Shown piece after piece: positions 45,833 to 54,877 of a stretch of DNA of 64,000 nucleotides. This stretch comes from Bombella apis (GTDB lineage: Bacteria > Pseudomonadota > Alphaproteobacteria > Acetobacterales > Acetobacteraceae), in NCBI RefSeq assembly GCF_018221685.1, contig NZ_JAGJTM010000003.1, forward strand, positions 124,001 to 188,000, given 5' to 3'. The translations under genes and the position numbers were made by a program. The notes under the pieces were generated by a model. It ran no database searches. It saw nothing but the letters and a program-made list of their open reading frames with translations, and was not told where the DNA came from. Each line of letters begins with the position of its first letter. Positions within the stretch are counted from its first letter, which is position 1.

Positions 45833-45869
45833 CGGCGATTATGGACGTTATTGCTCCAAATTCAATAAA

Positions 45870-47237
45870 TTATCGCTCATCCTGCTTCACGAATGGATTA
45901 CGGCTCCCCCGCAGCAGAAGCCGGATCGGCGTGCCGGGAAGATGGAAGGTCTCCCGCAACCCATTTATGAGGTATCTTTTGTAACTGTCCGGCAGCTGCT
46001 CCGCCCTTGTGCCAAACAGCACAAAGGTCGGCGGGCGGCTTTTGGCCTGTGTCATGTAGCGTAACTTCAGTCGGCGCCCATCCACCAGCGGCGGCTGATG
46101 ACGTTCCACCGCCTCCTCAAACCAGCGGTTAAGATCGCTCGTGCCCACACGGGCGTTCCAGACCTCGCTGGCCCTTCGGACGGCCGGCAGAAGGCGGTGC
46201 AGCCCCTCGCCTGTCAGAGCCGAGAATGTCACAACCTCGATCCCACGCATCTGCGCCAGTGAAATTTCGATACGATCAGAAATCGCCTTGCGTGTTGCCT
46301 GACGCTCCTTGACGGCATCCCACTTGTTGAGAGCAAGAACACAGGCTCTCCCCTCCCGCTCAATCAGACGGGCAATCTGGAGGTCCTGCTCATCAACACC
46401 ACGATCTGCATCCAGAACCAGCACAACCACTTCAGCCATTTTCATGGCCTCAATAGAGGCGGAAACAGAGACACGCTCCAGCCCTTCCTGAACACGGGCA
46501 CGCTTCCGCATTCCAGCCGTGTCAACGATTTCGATCGGCCCGGCCTCGTCCTCGAGCATGACACTGACAGCATCACGTGTCAGGCCAGCTTCCGGCCCCG
46601 TGATCATCCTCTCCTCGCCCAGAAGGCTGTTCAGAAGCGTTGATTTTCCAGCATTCGGACGGCCAATGATGGCAAGGCGCAGCGGTTTCTCTCCATCCTG
46701 CTCGGCGAGTGTCTCCTCATCCGGCAGAAGGCTGACGATCTCGCTCATCAGGTCGGCCAGTCCCTCACCATGTTCAGCAGACATGGCAAGCGGGGTTCCC
46801 AGCCCAAGAGAGAAGGCCTCCATGGCTGCTTCTGCACCGGCCCGGCCTTCGGCCTTGTTGGCAACGAGGAGGACAGGCCGGTTCTGCCGCCGTAACCAGT
46901 TGGCAAAATGTGCATCAGCAGGTGTAATGCCAGACCGTGCATCCACGCAGAAAACAACCAGATCAGCCTGTGCGATCCCCTGCTCGGACGAAGCCCGCAT
47001 ACGGCCAAACAACGTCTCGGGAGCTGCTTCCTCCAGCCCTGCCGTATCCACGAGCCGCACACGGCGACCACGCAGCATGGCCACGCCGTCCTTGCGATCC
47101 CGCGTCACACCGGGCTCGTCCGACACGATCGCCTGACGCCTCCCGACAAGCCGGTTGAAGATGGTGGACTTCCCCACATTGGGGCGCCCTGCGATAACGA
47201 CGACAGGCAGCCTGCCTGTCCCAGCGGGATCAACCAT
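45870..47237 (-). CDS. der: Ribosome-associated GTPase Der (EngA)
   Basis: 455 residues with two tandem GTPase domains: GRPNVGKST (G1 of the first, about 16-24), DTAGLEE and NKAEG, then GRPNAGKST, DTAGMRKRARV and NKWD in the second, and a C-terminal KH-like domain (LKLRYMTQAKSRPPTFVLF). It acts in 50S subunit assembly. The ATG at 47237 overlaps the bamB stop by 8 nt; a further in-frame ATG 6 codons upstream is within bamB. The bamB-der pairing is conserved in many proteobacteria. Confidence 0.95.
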   Translation of the reverse strand: MVDPAGTGRLPVVVIAGRPNVGKSTIFNRLVGRRQAIVSDEPGVTRDRKDGVAMLRGRRVRLVDTAGLEEAAPETLFGRMRASSEQGIAQADLVVFCVDARSGITPADAHFANWLRRQNRPVLLVANKAEGRAGAEAAMEAFSLGLGTPLAMSAEHGEGLADLMSEIVSLLPDEETLAEQDGEKPLRLAIIGRPNAGKSTLLNSLLGEERMITGPEAGLTRDAVSVMLEDEAGPIEIVDTAGMRKRARVQEGLERVSVSASIEAMKMAEVVVLVLDADRGVDEQDLQIARLIEREGRACVLALNKWDAVKERQATRKAISDRIEISLAQMRGIEVVTFSALTGEGLHRLLPAVRRASEVWNARVGTSDLNRWFEEAVERHQPPLVDGRRLKLRYMTQAKSRPPTFVLFGTRAEQLPDSYKRYLINGLRETFHLPGTPIRLLLRGSRNPFVKQDER

Positions 47238-48639
47238 AAGCGCGCAGAACACCATCTTCGCTCAGAACGAGCAGCTGTCCATCACAGACAATCGGCTGTA
47301 CCTGGCAGGATGACGGTGTTTCTATCTTTCCTTCTTCCTGGCCCGTCCTGGCATTCACGATCACCATGCCACCACGGTTCATGCTGGAAAGACAGACAAG
47401 CCTGTTGTTCAGCATGATCGGTCCCATCCACTGGATGGGACCCTTCTCATGCTCCGGTTTTTTGAAACGGGGCAACTGTTTGACCCACCGTACCTGTCCC
47501 GTCACACGGTCCAGGCAGGCCAGCTGCTGGTCCAGGGAGATGAGATACAGCCATTCGCCACAAACACAGAGCGGCGACTGACCACTGACCTCCCGCTCCC
47601 ACAGACGACGCCCCGAGCGCATGTCGATGGCCACAAGCACACGAGACAAAGATATGGCATAGGCTGTCCCGCCAACAACGACAGGCCCCCCACGCACGCA
47701 GGCGAAATCCAACATGGCGCCCAGCCCGTTGCCTCCGCCAAGGCTGTCACTCCAGACAACCTCGCCAGAAGCTGCACGCAGGGCCACCAGATCACCACTG
47801 CCGAAACCAGCCACCACAATGTCATTGACAATGGCCGGAGCCCCAGCCCCAAAGAGGGTCGTGCTGACATCGGTCGCCTGATAGGTCCAGCGCTGCTGGC
47901 CCGTTGCCGCATCCAGAGCGTACAGGCGGGCATCAATGGTCGTGAAAACCATCAGACCACCGACAACAGTCGGGGCGGAGCGCCCCGGCGTCCCGATATC
48001 CACGGCCCATTTCTGTCGACCCGTGGCAGCATCCAGCGCCAGGGCCTGCGCCACGCCATCAACGACATAAAGCGTATTCCCCACCAGGGCGAGGCCACCG
48101 CCAATATTGGTAGAACGGGTCTTGCGGGCTGGCTGGAGGTGCCAGAGCTGCCTGCGCTCCGGCCAGCTCCAGGCCCGGATGACGCCCTGGGCATCCACCG
48201 TGAACATGCGACCATCGCCAATCACGGGCGGGGACTGCAAGGCCCCTTTGCGATTGGGGACAAACGCCACCATGGAAAGCCAGCCAACCCGATTGACACC
48301 GGAGCCAACCGACTCACTCCATAGCTGTCGCGTACCATTCCAGACTGCATTGACCGCTTCATGCGACGCTGTCCGCCCTTCCTGCATCCATGCAGTGACG
48401 GGCTGTACGGCAGGCAGGGTGATGGGGGCTGTATCATGCGTGTCCACGGCCAGACCTGCCCCGGTTGACAGGACGTCAATCCGTCTGCCCGGCAGAACCG
48501 TTTTCTTCGGATCGTCCGAGAAGGCACCACAACCCGCCAGCCCCGTCATGGCAGCAAATGAACAGGCGCCCTTGAGAAGAGAACGACGGGAAGCCTTTAC
48601 GCCCCCCATCCCCGGCAATGAAGAAAAATGGCGGTTCAT
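47230..48639 (-). CDS. bamB: Outer-membrane protein assembly factor BamB
   Basis: 469 residues with a lipoprotein signal (twin-Arg-like ASRRSLLKGACSFAAMTG, lipobox LAGC) and a PQQ-like beta-propeller with repeated blade motifs such as ALDAATGRQKWAVD, ALDAATGQQRWTYQ and ALRAASGEVVWSD. BamB is the lipoprotein scaffold of the BAM complex. The Trp-containing blade ends resemble quinoproteins, but position between the TPR gene and der and the lipobox identify BamB. Its start overlaps the TPR gene end by 4 nt, and its stop overlaps der. Confidence 0.9.
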   Translation of the reverse strand: MNRHFSSLPGMGGVKASRRSLLKGACSFAAMTGLAGCGAFSDDPKKTVLPGRRIDVLSTGAGLAVDTHDTAPITLPAVQPVTAWMQEGRTASHEAVNAVWNGTRQLWSESVGSGVNRVGWLSMVAFVPNRKGALQSPPVIGDGRMFTVDAQGVIRAWSWPERRQLWHLQPARKTRSTNIGGGLALVGNTLYVVDGVAQALALDAATGRQKWAVDIGTPGRSAPTVVGGLMVFTTIDARLYALDAATGQQRWTYQATDVSTTLFGAGAPAIVNDIVVAGFGSGDLVALRAASGEVVWSDSLGGGNGLGAMLDFACVRGGPVVVGGTAYAISLSRVLVAIDMRSGRRLWEREVSGQSPLCVCGEWLYLISLDQQLACLDRVTGQVRWVKQLPRFKKPEHEKGPIQWMGPIMLNNRLVCLSSMNRGGMVIVNARTGQEEGKIETPSSCQVQPIVCDGQLLVLSEDGVLRAYG

Positions 48640-49328
48640 CCAGCCTCTCCCAAAGTCTGCAACAATAGTCCGGCCCGACGCCGTAAATCATCCGTGCTGT
48701 CCGCTGATGTCTGAACCTCCAGCAGCAGGCGGCGTGCCTCTGCCCGTTCCTCCGGTTTGGCATCGTCCCTCAGGTCCAGCACGGCCAACCCTTCCTTCGC
48801 CAGAGGGACCCAGCTTCCCCCTGTCTGAACGAGCGCCTGATAACCACGCCTCAGCTCATCCCTGGGAGCGATACCCATCCGGGCATTCAGGAGGCGATAC
48901 TGCGCCATCAACGCCAGAGACCTTTCGGAAGCTCGATCATCCACCACCTGCTGCCACAGCTTCAACGCTGTGGAACGGTCATGATCCTGCTCTTTCAGCT
49001 CGGCCAGATACATGGCGGCATAGCTGCGTACACCCTGCGGGGCGGACTGGGCCAGATCCGAGAAAATGCCTTCGGCCTTCTGTCGTGCATCACTTTCAGC
49101 AGACGGCAGAGCATTCAGATCACCAAGAAGCTTCATGGCCTCGAAATAGCGGTCCGACGCCACGGCCTGAGCCGTATGGAGCCGGTGCTGCTGCCATCCC
49201 CATACACCACCGGCAACACCAGCCAGCACCAGAAGAACCACCAGCACGCCGCCCACACGGAGGGCCATGGATCTGAGCCGCAGAAGACGCTGCTCTTCTT
49301 CCACTTCCTTAATCAAATCGTCTGACAC
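48636..49328 (-). CDS. Single-span membrane TPR protein (YfgM-like)
   Basis: 230 residues: a short acidic cytoplasmic N-terminus (SDDLIKEVEEEQRLLRL), one membrane helix (about 25-44, VGGVLVVLLVLAGVAGGVWGW) and a periplasmic TPR-like helical domain. In enterobacteria the homologue YfgM binds PpiD near the Sec translocon and is encoded next to bamB and der, as here. The start is GTG 49328 after AAGGATATGGC; a TTG seven codons upstream is weaker. It overlaps bamB by 4 nt. Confidence 0.85.
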   Translation of the reverse strand: MSDDLIKEVEEEQRLLRLRSMALRVGGVLVVLLVLAGVAGGVWGWQQHRLHTAQAVASDRYFEAMKLLGDLNALPSAESDARQKAEGIFSDLAQSAPQGVRSYAAMYLAELKEQDHDRSTALKLWQQVVDDRASERSLALMAQYRLLNARMGIAPRDELRRGYQALVQTGGSWVPLAKEGLAVLDLRDDAKPEERAEARRLLLEVQTSADSTDDLRRRAGLLLQTLGEAG

Positions 49329-49376
49329 GCCATATCCTTGCTGGACCAATCATGATAATTCTGACACTCCTATAGC

Positions 49377-50372
49377 ATGACGGACCAGCGGCAAACATCC
49401 TCCCCGACAAAAATTACCGCTCCAGCCCGCCCCCCCATCGTCAAGGTCATGATGATGCAGAAGGATGAGGGGCCCCGCCTTGCCCGCTGGCTGACCCATT
49501 ATGCCTGCCTCTTCGGCATGGAAAATCTTCTCATCTTTGATAACAGATCGGAAGAGGTCACCACTCTGGCCCTGCTGGATGAAGCCGAACGATGCGGCGC
49601 CCATGTCCGGCGGGATCTGGATACGGCGTTTGATTTCCAGAACAAGGGCGGGCATTTCACGAACGTCATACGCTCCCTGAATCAGGATGCAGAGTATGAT
49701 TTCGCCCTGCCGGTAGATTGCGATGAACTGCTCTGCGTTTTTACGGAGACCGGGCTTTCTCTAGGAAAGGCAGACATTCTGGCCGAGTTTGCACGCCTGA
49801 AGCCTTGGGGCCGCCCCTTCCGCATCGAGCTGAGCCTGTTCAACCTGCCTGGGGACGGACATGAAGGCTGGTACGCCCCCAACCGTCATTTTCACAAAGG
49901 CTTCGTGCCCGCCTACCACGACGCCACCATCGACAATGGGCACCATGCCCCTGCTCTGGCCAACACCACGGATGTGAAAATGACACGTTTTGTCTATCTC
50001 CACAGCCACAACCGGCCCTATCAGGAAATGATCGACCTCTCCCGGGCAAAACTGATGCCCGAAATGGAGAGACCTGACGATGTATTTGACCGGCAGAAGA
50101 TTCTTGCTCACCTCTCCAGACCACACTGCCCGGGCAGTCATCTCTGCCACATGCTTCTCCGCTCCCATGACGAGTATGAGACTCTCTACCGGGATGAGGT
50201 TCACATCTATTTTCGTGAGGGCCTGCCCCTGATCCGTTCCCGGTCTGGCAGGCTTCATGTCTGGAACAGCCACGCCTATCTGGCCCGTCACCCTGATGTG
50301 GCAGGCTATGAATCAGGACCACTGGCCCATTATCTGATGTATGGCTTTCCCGAAGGACGCAGCCTCCACTAA
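49377..50372 (+). CDS. Glycosyltransferase family 2/92-like protein
   Basis: 331 residues. The N-terminal half has the compact GT-A pattern of glycosyl transferases in DUF4422/GT92 groups: VKVMMMQKDEGPRLARWLTHY, LLIFDNRSEE and LPVDCDELLCVF with a DCD metal motif. The C-terminus carries a HPDV...HYLMYGFPEGR motif (AYLARHPDVAGYESGPLAHY), a short unit found at the ends of bacterial glycan-related proteins. There is no membrane span. The glycan acceptor is unknown. It is monocistronic, divergent from the TPR gene by 48 bp, and has a terminator. Confidence 0.78.
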   Translation: MTDQRQTSSPTKITAPARPPIVKVMMMQKDEGPRLARWLTHYACLFGMENLLIFDNRSEEVTTLALLDEAERCGAHVRRDLDTAFDFQNKGGHFTNVIRSLNQDAEYDFALPVDCDELLCVFTETGLSLGKADILAEFARLKPWGRPFRIELSLFNLPGDGHEGWYAPNRHFHKGFVPAYHDATIDNGHHAPALANTTDVKMTRFVYLHSHNRPYQEMIDLSRAKLMPEMERPDDVFDRQKILAHLSRPHCPGSHLCHMLLRSHDEYETLYRDEVHIYFREGLPLIRSRSGRLHVWNSHAYLARHPDVAGYESGPLAHYLMYGFPEGRSLH

Positions 50373-50378
50373 CCGGAA

Positions 50379-50411
50379 AGGGGCCCCTCCCGCCGGAAGA
50401 GCCCCTCTTTT
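50379..50411 (+). terminator. Intrinsic terminator after the glycosyltransferase
   Basis: AGGGGC (50379-50384) pairs with GCCCCT (50401-50406) with extra GC-rich pairing inside the loop, followed by CTTTT. It begins 7 nt after the stop and lies between convergent genes. Confidence 0.65.
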
Positions 50412-50417
50412 CTCCCC

Positions 50418-51740
50418 TCAGGGCTGGAAGCTGATGGGACGCCCCACATTGCTGGTGACGATCTCATCATCCTGCATCACGACCTGCCCCCGGACGATGG
50501 TCCCCACGGGCCAGCCCGTGACGGTCTTTCCGTCATAAGGTGTCCAGCCTGCGGGAGAGGCGATCCAGTCATTGGTGATGGTCCGCTGCTTCTTCATGTC
50601 CACAAGGGTGATGTCACCATCGAACCCGACGGCCAGACGGCCCTTGTTCGGCAGCCCATAGACCCGGGCCGGACCAGCGGCCATAACGTCCACGAGCCGG
50701 GTCAGGCTCAGACGCCCTGCATTGACGTGATCCAGCATCAGCGGAACGATCGTCTGCACGCCCGTCAGGCCGGACGGACATTCCAGCCACGGCAGTTCCT
50801 TGGCCTCTTTGGGGTGCGGCGCATGGTCGGAAGACACCACATCCACCCGTCCATCCCGCAGGGCGGCCCAGCCTGCCTCAAAATGACGCCGCTCATTCCG
50901 CAGCGGAGGGTTCATCACGGCCTTGCCACCCAGACGCTCATAACAGCCCGGCCCTTCGTTGGTCAGATGATTGACCAGAACCTCCACCGTGGCATGACGG
51001 CGGTTTTCGCCCAGAAGAATGAACTCTTCTTCCGTTGAAACATGCAGGATATGGATGGGCCGCCCCGTCTTGCGGGACAGGGCCAGGATACGCTGCGTAC
51101 CCCGAATGGCACATTCCGCATCCCGCCACTCGGCATGACAGTGGTAGGGCTGCCCCGGCTCGAACAGCTTCCGCCGCTCCCGCAGGCGGTATTCATCCTC
51201 CGAGTGGAAGGACACACGGCGATGGCCGGAGCGCAGGACCGCCTCGATCCCCTCATCATCCTCGATCATGAGATCGCCGGTCGAAGACCCCGCAAAAACC
51301 TTGACGCCACAGACACCCTCTTCCTGCTCGAACTCGGCCAGAAGGGGCGTGTTCTCCCGGGTCGCACCAATATACATGGCGACGTCAATATTCGCCGTCT
51401 CCACGATATGCTGACGCTTCCAGTCCAGCATCTTCCTGTCCGTGATGGTCGGGTTGGTGTTCGGCATGTCAAACACAGCCGTGATGCCACCCAGAGCCGC
51501 CGCCCGGGTACCTGTCTCCAGCGTTTCAGCCTCCGGCTTGCCGGGATCACGCAGATGTACGTGAGAGTCGATCAGCCCGGGCAGGACATGCAGGCCCGTG
51601 GCATCAATGACACGGTCAGCCTCATCACTGGCGGAAACGGACAGGGAAGCGATCCGCTGATCACGGATGCCGATGTCGGCCTGTGCCTCACCCCATGGAA
51701 ATACGCACCGTCCATTACGGATTATGAGATCAAAATGCAT
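50418..51740 (-). CDS. Dihydroorotase
   Basis: 440 residues of the type I amidohydrolase fold: DSHVHLRDPGKPEAETLETG (metal His pair), MPNTNPT, a carbamylated Lys region VCGVKVFAGSS, HCHAEWRD, HILHVSTEEE and SSDHAPHPKEAKELPWLECPSG. It closes carbamoyl-aspartate to dihydroorotate. The ATG at 51740 (MHFDLII) follows AGGGAGACATC. Sequences like this occur as PyrC or as a dihydroorotase paralogue; the metal residues are intact, so it should be active. A GT9 gene lies 50 bp upstream. Confidence 0.9.
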   Translation of the reverse strand: MHFDLIIRNGRCVFPWGEAQADIGIRDQRIASLSVSASDEADRVIDATGLHVLPGLIDSHVHLRDPGKPEAETLETGTRAAALGGITAVFDMPNTNPTITDRKMLDWKRQHIVETANIDVAMYIGATRENTPLLAEFEQEEGVCGVKVFAGSSTGDLMIEDDEGIEAVLRSGHRRVSFHSEDEYRLRERRKLFEPGQPYHCHAEWRDAECAIRGTQRILALSRKTGRPIHILHVSTEEEFILLGENRRHATVEVLVNHLTNEGPGCYERLGGKAVMNPPLRNERRHFEAGWAALRDGRVDVVSSDHAPHPKEAKELPWLECPSGLTGVQTIVPLMLDHVNAGRLSLTRLVDVMAAGPARVYGLPNKGRLAVGFDGDITLVDMKKQRTITNDWIASPAGWTPYDGKTVTGWPVGTIVRGQVVMQDDEIVTSNVGRPISFQP

Positions 51741-51790
51741 GATGTCTCCCTGAAAATCTGTCATCGTTTCATCACAGTGATGACCGGTTC

Positions 51791-52696
51791 TTACCCCTCT
51801 CCGGACCATTCATAAAGAGAGAGGGCGGCCTGACAGACATCTTCAGCCTTCAGGCCCTCCATGTTTCCGGCACCGGGCGGGCCGGGAGCCTCAACCACAG
51901 CCGTCCAGCGGCCAGAAGGCGCATATTCTGCGGCACGGCTGGGACCGAACATGCCCAGCGTTGGCACGTCCAGAGCTGCTGACAGGTGCATCAGCCCTGA
52001 ATCACTCCCGACAAACAGGCAGCAGCGGACCAGCAGGGCTGCAACCTGCGCCAGTGAATATCTCCCGCCAAGGTCCAGAGCCTCCGGCATGGCAGCCCGG
52101 GCCGGAGCGGCCAGCCTCGCCTCCCGCTCTCCCGGACCGTAGAACAGGACAGGACGCATCCCCTCTGCCCCCAGCCGGTCTGCGAGAGCCGCAAAAGATG
52201 AGGCAGGCCAGAGTTTCGTCTCCGTTCCTGCTGTCGGAGCCAGAGCCAGCCAGCGGATATCACCGGGCAGGAGGCGGGCGGCCATGTCCTGCTCCTCCGG
52301 TCCCAGCCAGACATGCGGACGGAAGGGCTGCCTGAAGCCCAGCGACCGGGCCTGCTGCTCCAGCTTCAGCCCTGTCCGCCTGCCCCCCCTGACGACATGA
52401 CGGGAACGGCTCCATACTCCATAGGCCAGAGGCGATGAACGGAGATCCACCACCACTTCCCAGCGATGGCGCACAACCTGCCACCACAGGGCCAGCCAGT
52501 GCCTGTTATGAGGCTTCTTCTCCACCACGATGATCCGCTCGCAACGGGGCATGTACCGGAACAGGTCCTGCACGGCCGGACCGCAGGCGATGGTGAATCG
52601 GGCCTGAGGATGACGCTCCATCATCCCGGCCAGCGCCCCCATGGCAATCACGGCATCACCAAGACGATGCGCCGTGATGAAGAGGATGCGTTTCAC
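51791..52696 (-). CDS. Glycosyltransferase family 9 (ADP-heptose:LPS heptosyltransferase-like)
   Basis: 301 residues with GT9 features: N-terminal RILFITAHRLGDAVIAMGAL, VVVDLRSSPLAYG, LALAPTAGTETKLWP and the donor-site VGSDSGLMHLSAALDVPTLGMFGPS. It probably adds heptose or another sugar to LPS core at the cytoplasmic face of the inner membrane. It overlaps dnaQ by 4 nt and so belongs to the aroE-coaE-dnaQ run, though with an envelope role. Which heptosyltransferase it is cannot be told. Confidence 0.87.
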   Translation of the reverse strand: MKRILFITAHRLGDAVIAMGALAGMMERHPQARFTIACGPAVQDLFRYMPRCERIIVVEKKPHNRHWLALWWQVVRHRWEVVVDLRSSPLAYGVWSRSRHVVRGGRRTGLKLEQQARSLGFRQPFRPHVWLGPEEQDMAARLLPGDIRWLALAPTAGTETKLWPASSFAALADRLGAEGMRPVLFYGPGEREARLAAPARAAMPEALDLGGRYSLAQVAALLVRCCLFVGSDSGLMHLSAALDVPTLGMFGPSRAAEYAPSGRWTAVVEAPGPPGAGNMEGLKAEDVCQAALSLYEWSGEG

Positions 52697-53388
52697 TCCT
52701 GCAACCAGATCGGGTCTGACAGGGTTGCGAGAAATTCGGCATGACGGGCCAGAGGGGCCTCATCCGGTGGTGGCATGGGACGGGCCTTGCGACCCGTCAC
52801 GACCCTGCGCTTCCCCGCCCCACCCGGGCCGGCAGACTGCTGCCGGTCACTGCCCAGACCAAGGCCACGCTGCCGCCCCCCGATCAGCTCCACATACACG
52901 TCGGCCAGCAGGCGGCAGTCCAGCAGGGCATTGTGGGTGCCACGCTCGGAGAGGTCGATCCCGAAACGGCGGCAGAGGGCGTCCAGATTGGCAGGCATCC
53001 CGGGGAATTTCTTCCGGGCCATGATGACGGTATCAATGGCCCGACTGTCATAATCCAGCACGGGACGTCCGGCCCGCTTCAGCTCCGCATTGATGAACTT
53101 GAAGTCGAACGGTGCATTATGGGCGATCATCTTCCCGTCACCGATGAACTCCAGGAACTCATCAGCAATGTCAGCGAAAAGAGGTTTCCCTTCCAGGTCC
53201 GCCAGCGTGAAACCATGCACCTTCGTGGCCTCGGGGGGAATGTCCCGTTCGGGATTCACCAGCACATGGAAATAATTCCCCGTCCGCAGGTCATTCACCA
53301 GCTCCAGGGCGGCAATTTCGATCACCCTGTCCCCGGTATCCGGGTCCAGCCCTGTCGTCTCGGTATCAAAAAGAATAGAACGGGTCAT
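52693..53388 (-). CDS. dnaQ: DNA polymerase III epsilon subunit (3'-5' exonuclease)
   Basis: 231 residues of DEDDh exonuclease. Exo I is FDTETTG (Asp8, Glu10), Exo II IAHNAPFDFKF, and Exo III with the His is GTHNALLDCRLLA. It proofreads for the replicative polymerase. The C-terminal ~60 residues (polymerase-binding part) are Gly/Arg/Pro-rich. The start at 53388 (MTRSILF) begins the conserved sequence. It lies 1 bp after the coaE stop; coaE and aroE follow upstream on the same strand, an alphaproteobacterial order. Confidence 0.94.
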   Translation of the reverse strand: MTRSILFDTETTGLDPDTGDRVIEIAALELVNDLRTGNYFHVLVNPERDIPPEATKVHGFTLADLEGKPLFADIADEFLEFIGDGKMIAHNAPFDFKFINAELKRAGRPVLDYDSRAIDTVIMARKKFPGMPANLDALCRRFGIDLSERGTHNALLDCRLLADVYVELIGGRQRGLGLGSDRQQSAGPGGAGKRRVVTGRKARPMPPPDEAPLARHAEFLATLSDPIWLQE

Positions 53389-53389
53389 G

Positions 53390-54004
53390 TCATCGTCTTT
53401 CACGCATCTGCCACAGGGAGGCCAGAATGGCACGGACCTGACGGGCCGCACAGGCACGGGAGAGGCCCGTCCTTATCACGATATCGGCCCGGCGTCGCCG
53501 CTCCCTGTCCGGCATCTGCCGGGCCAGCAGGGCTTTCGCATCCGCCTCGCTCATCTGCCCACCCCTCCTGTAACGCTGCCGGATGCGGGACTGACGGACA
53601 GACAGCGGAGCCGACACCACCATGACGAGCGTACAGTCCCGATCCGCCCCCGTTTCCCACAGAAGGGGAATGTCCAGAACACAGAACGGCACCTGACGGG
53701 ACCGGCAACGCCTCAGAAAAGCCTGTCTCTCCTGCCGGACCATCGGATGGATGATGGCTTCCAGCCGGGGCAGGACGGTTGGATCCGCCGCTATGAGACG
53801 GCGCAGGGCTGCCCTGTCCAGCACGCCATCATGCACGATGCCGGGAAACGCCTTCTGCAGGGCAGGAACCGCCCGCCCATGAGGGGCCTGAAGATGACGG
53901 ACGCAGGCATCGGCATCAAAAACAGGCACACCCGCCCTGCGGAAGAGAGATGCCACCGTACTCTTCCCGGCGGCCATGCCACCCGTCAGCCCCAGAGCCT
54001 TCAC
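53390..54004 (-). CDS. coaE: Dephospho-CoA kinase
   Basis: 204 residues with the P-loop GLTGGMAAGKST at the extreme N-terminus, VFDADACVRHL, IHPMVRQER and DIPLLWETGADRDCTLVMVVSAP, all typical of CoaE. It phosphorylates the 3'-OH of dephospho-CoA, the last step of CoA synthesis. The start is GTG 54004. It lies 24 bp after aroE and 1 bp before the dnaQ start, so it is translationally linked to dnaQ. Confidence 0.93.
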   Translation of the reverse strand: MKALGLTGGMAAGKSTVASLFRRAGVPVFDADACVRHLQAPHGRAVPALQKAFPGIVHDGVLDRAALRRLIAADPTVLPRLEAIIHPMVRQERQAFLRRCRSRQVPFCVLDIPLLWETGADRDCTLVMVVSAPLSVRQSRIRQRYRRGGQMSEADAKALLARQMPDRERRRRADIVIRTGLSRACAARQVRAILASLWQMRERR

Positions 54005-54028
54005 GAACAGGCCCCGACCATCACCATG

Positions 54029-54877
54029 TCAGGAAAGGCCATGCCGGGCGAGGTCCTGCGCCAGAATGTCAAAACTGGCTTCATCGGCTTCCGGCAGTAC
54101 ACCGAACCATTCCTGAAACCCGGCCCGTGCCTGACAGATCAGCATGCCCAGCCCGTCCACGGTGCAGAAGCCACGCTCCTGCGCTGCCTTCAGCAGAGGT
54201 GTCTGCCGAGGCGTATAGACGATGTCCGCCACGCTCAGCCCCTCCTGCCCCTTCTGCAGCAGGCTGGACCATGCCGTGTCATCACGTCCTCCCATGCCCA
54301 GTGATGTCGCATTGACGAGCAGATTCATCTCTCCCAGCCTGCTGGGCCAGTCTGTCCAGTCCAGCACGATTCCGCCCCCCAGGGCCTGCACCAGAGCCTC
54401 GGCCCGGGAAGCTGTACGGTTGGAAATGAAGACCTCACAGCCACGATCCTGCAACGCTGCCGCTACGGCCCGGGCGGCTCCCCCCGCCCCGAGGATGAGA
54501 GCACGCCCTTCCAGCCTCACGCCATGAGCCAGAAGATTGTCGCAGAAGCCGGTGCCATCGGTGCAGTCGCCAATAACCCGCCCCTCCACAAAACGCAGCG
54601 TATTGGCTGCCCCGGCCCGGCGGGCCGTTTCTGTCAGTTCGTCACAGAGGCGGAAAGCCTCCTCCTTGTGTGGAATCGTGACATTCACCCCACGGAACCC
54701 CGCTGCCACCAGCCCCTTCAGAGCCATTTCCAGCTGTCCCGGCTTGACCGGCAGCGGCACATAGGCCCCGTTGACCTGATGCACCCGGCACCAGTGGTTA
54801 TGCAACATGGGAGACCGGGAATGATCGACCGGCCAGCCTATCACGCCAGCCAGTCTGGTCCTGCCATCAATCGTCAC
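54029..54877 (-). CDS. aroE: Shikimate dehydrogenase (NADP+)
   Basis: 282 residues: substrate site GVIGWPVDHSRSPMLHN, the catalytic Lys/Asp pair in NVTIPHKEEAF and DGTGF, a Rossmann GAGGAARAV with NRT, and NATSLGM. It reduces 3-dehydroshikimate. Translation starts at GTG 54877, overlapping the formylglutamate amidohydrolase-like stop in a 4-nt GTGA. The order aroE-coaE-dnaQ is common in alphaproteobacteria. Confidence 0.94.
   Translation of the reverse strand: MTIDGRTRLAGVIGWPVDHSRSPMLHNHWCRVHQVNGAYVPLPVKPGQLEMALKGLVAAGFRGVNVTIPHKEEAFRLCDELTETARRAGAANTLRFVEGRVIGDCTDGTGFCDNLLAHGVRLEGRALILGAGGAARAVAAALQDRGCEVFISNRTASRAEALVQALGGGIVLDWTDWPSRLGEMNLLVNATSLGMGGRDDTAWSSLLQKGQEGLSVADIVYTPRQTPLLKAAQERGFCTVDGLGMLICQARAGFQEWFGVLPEADEASFDILAQDLARHGLS

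Noticed and set aside
47230..48639. bamB as another PQQ dehydrogenase
   Set aside because: The lipobox, shorter length and neighbours (TPR protein and der) fit BamB; no PQQ-binding residues or dehydrogenase signature.
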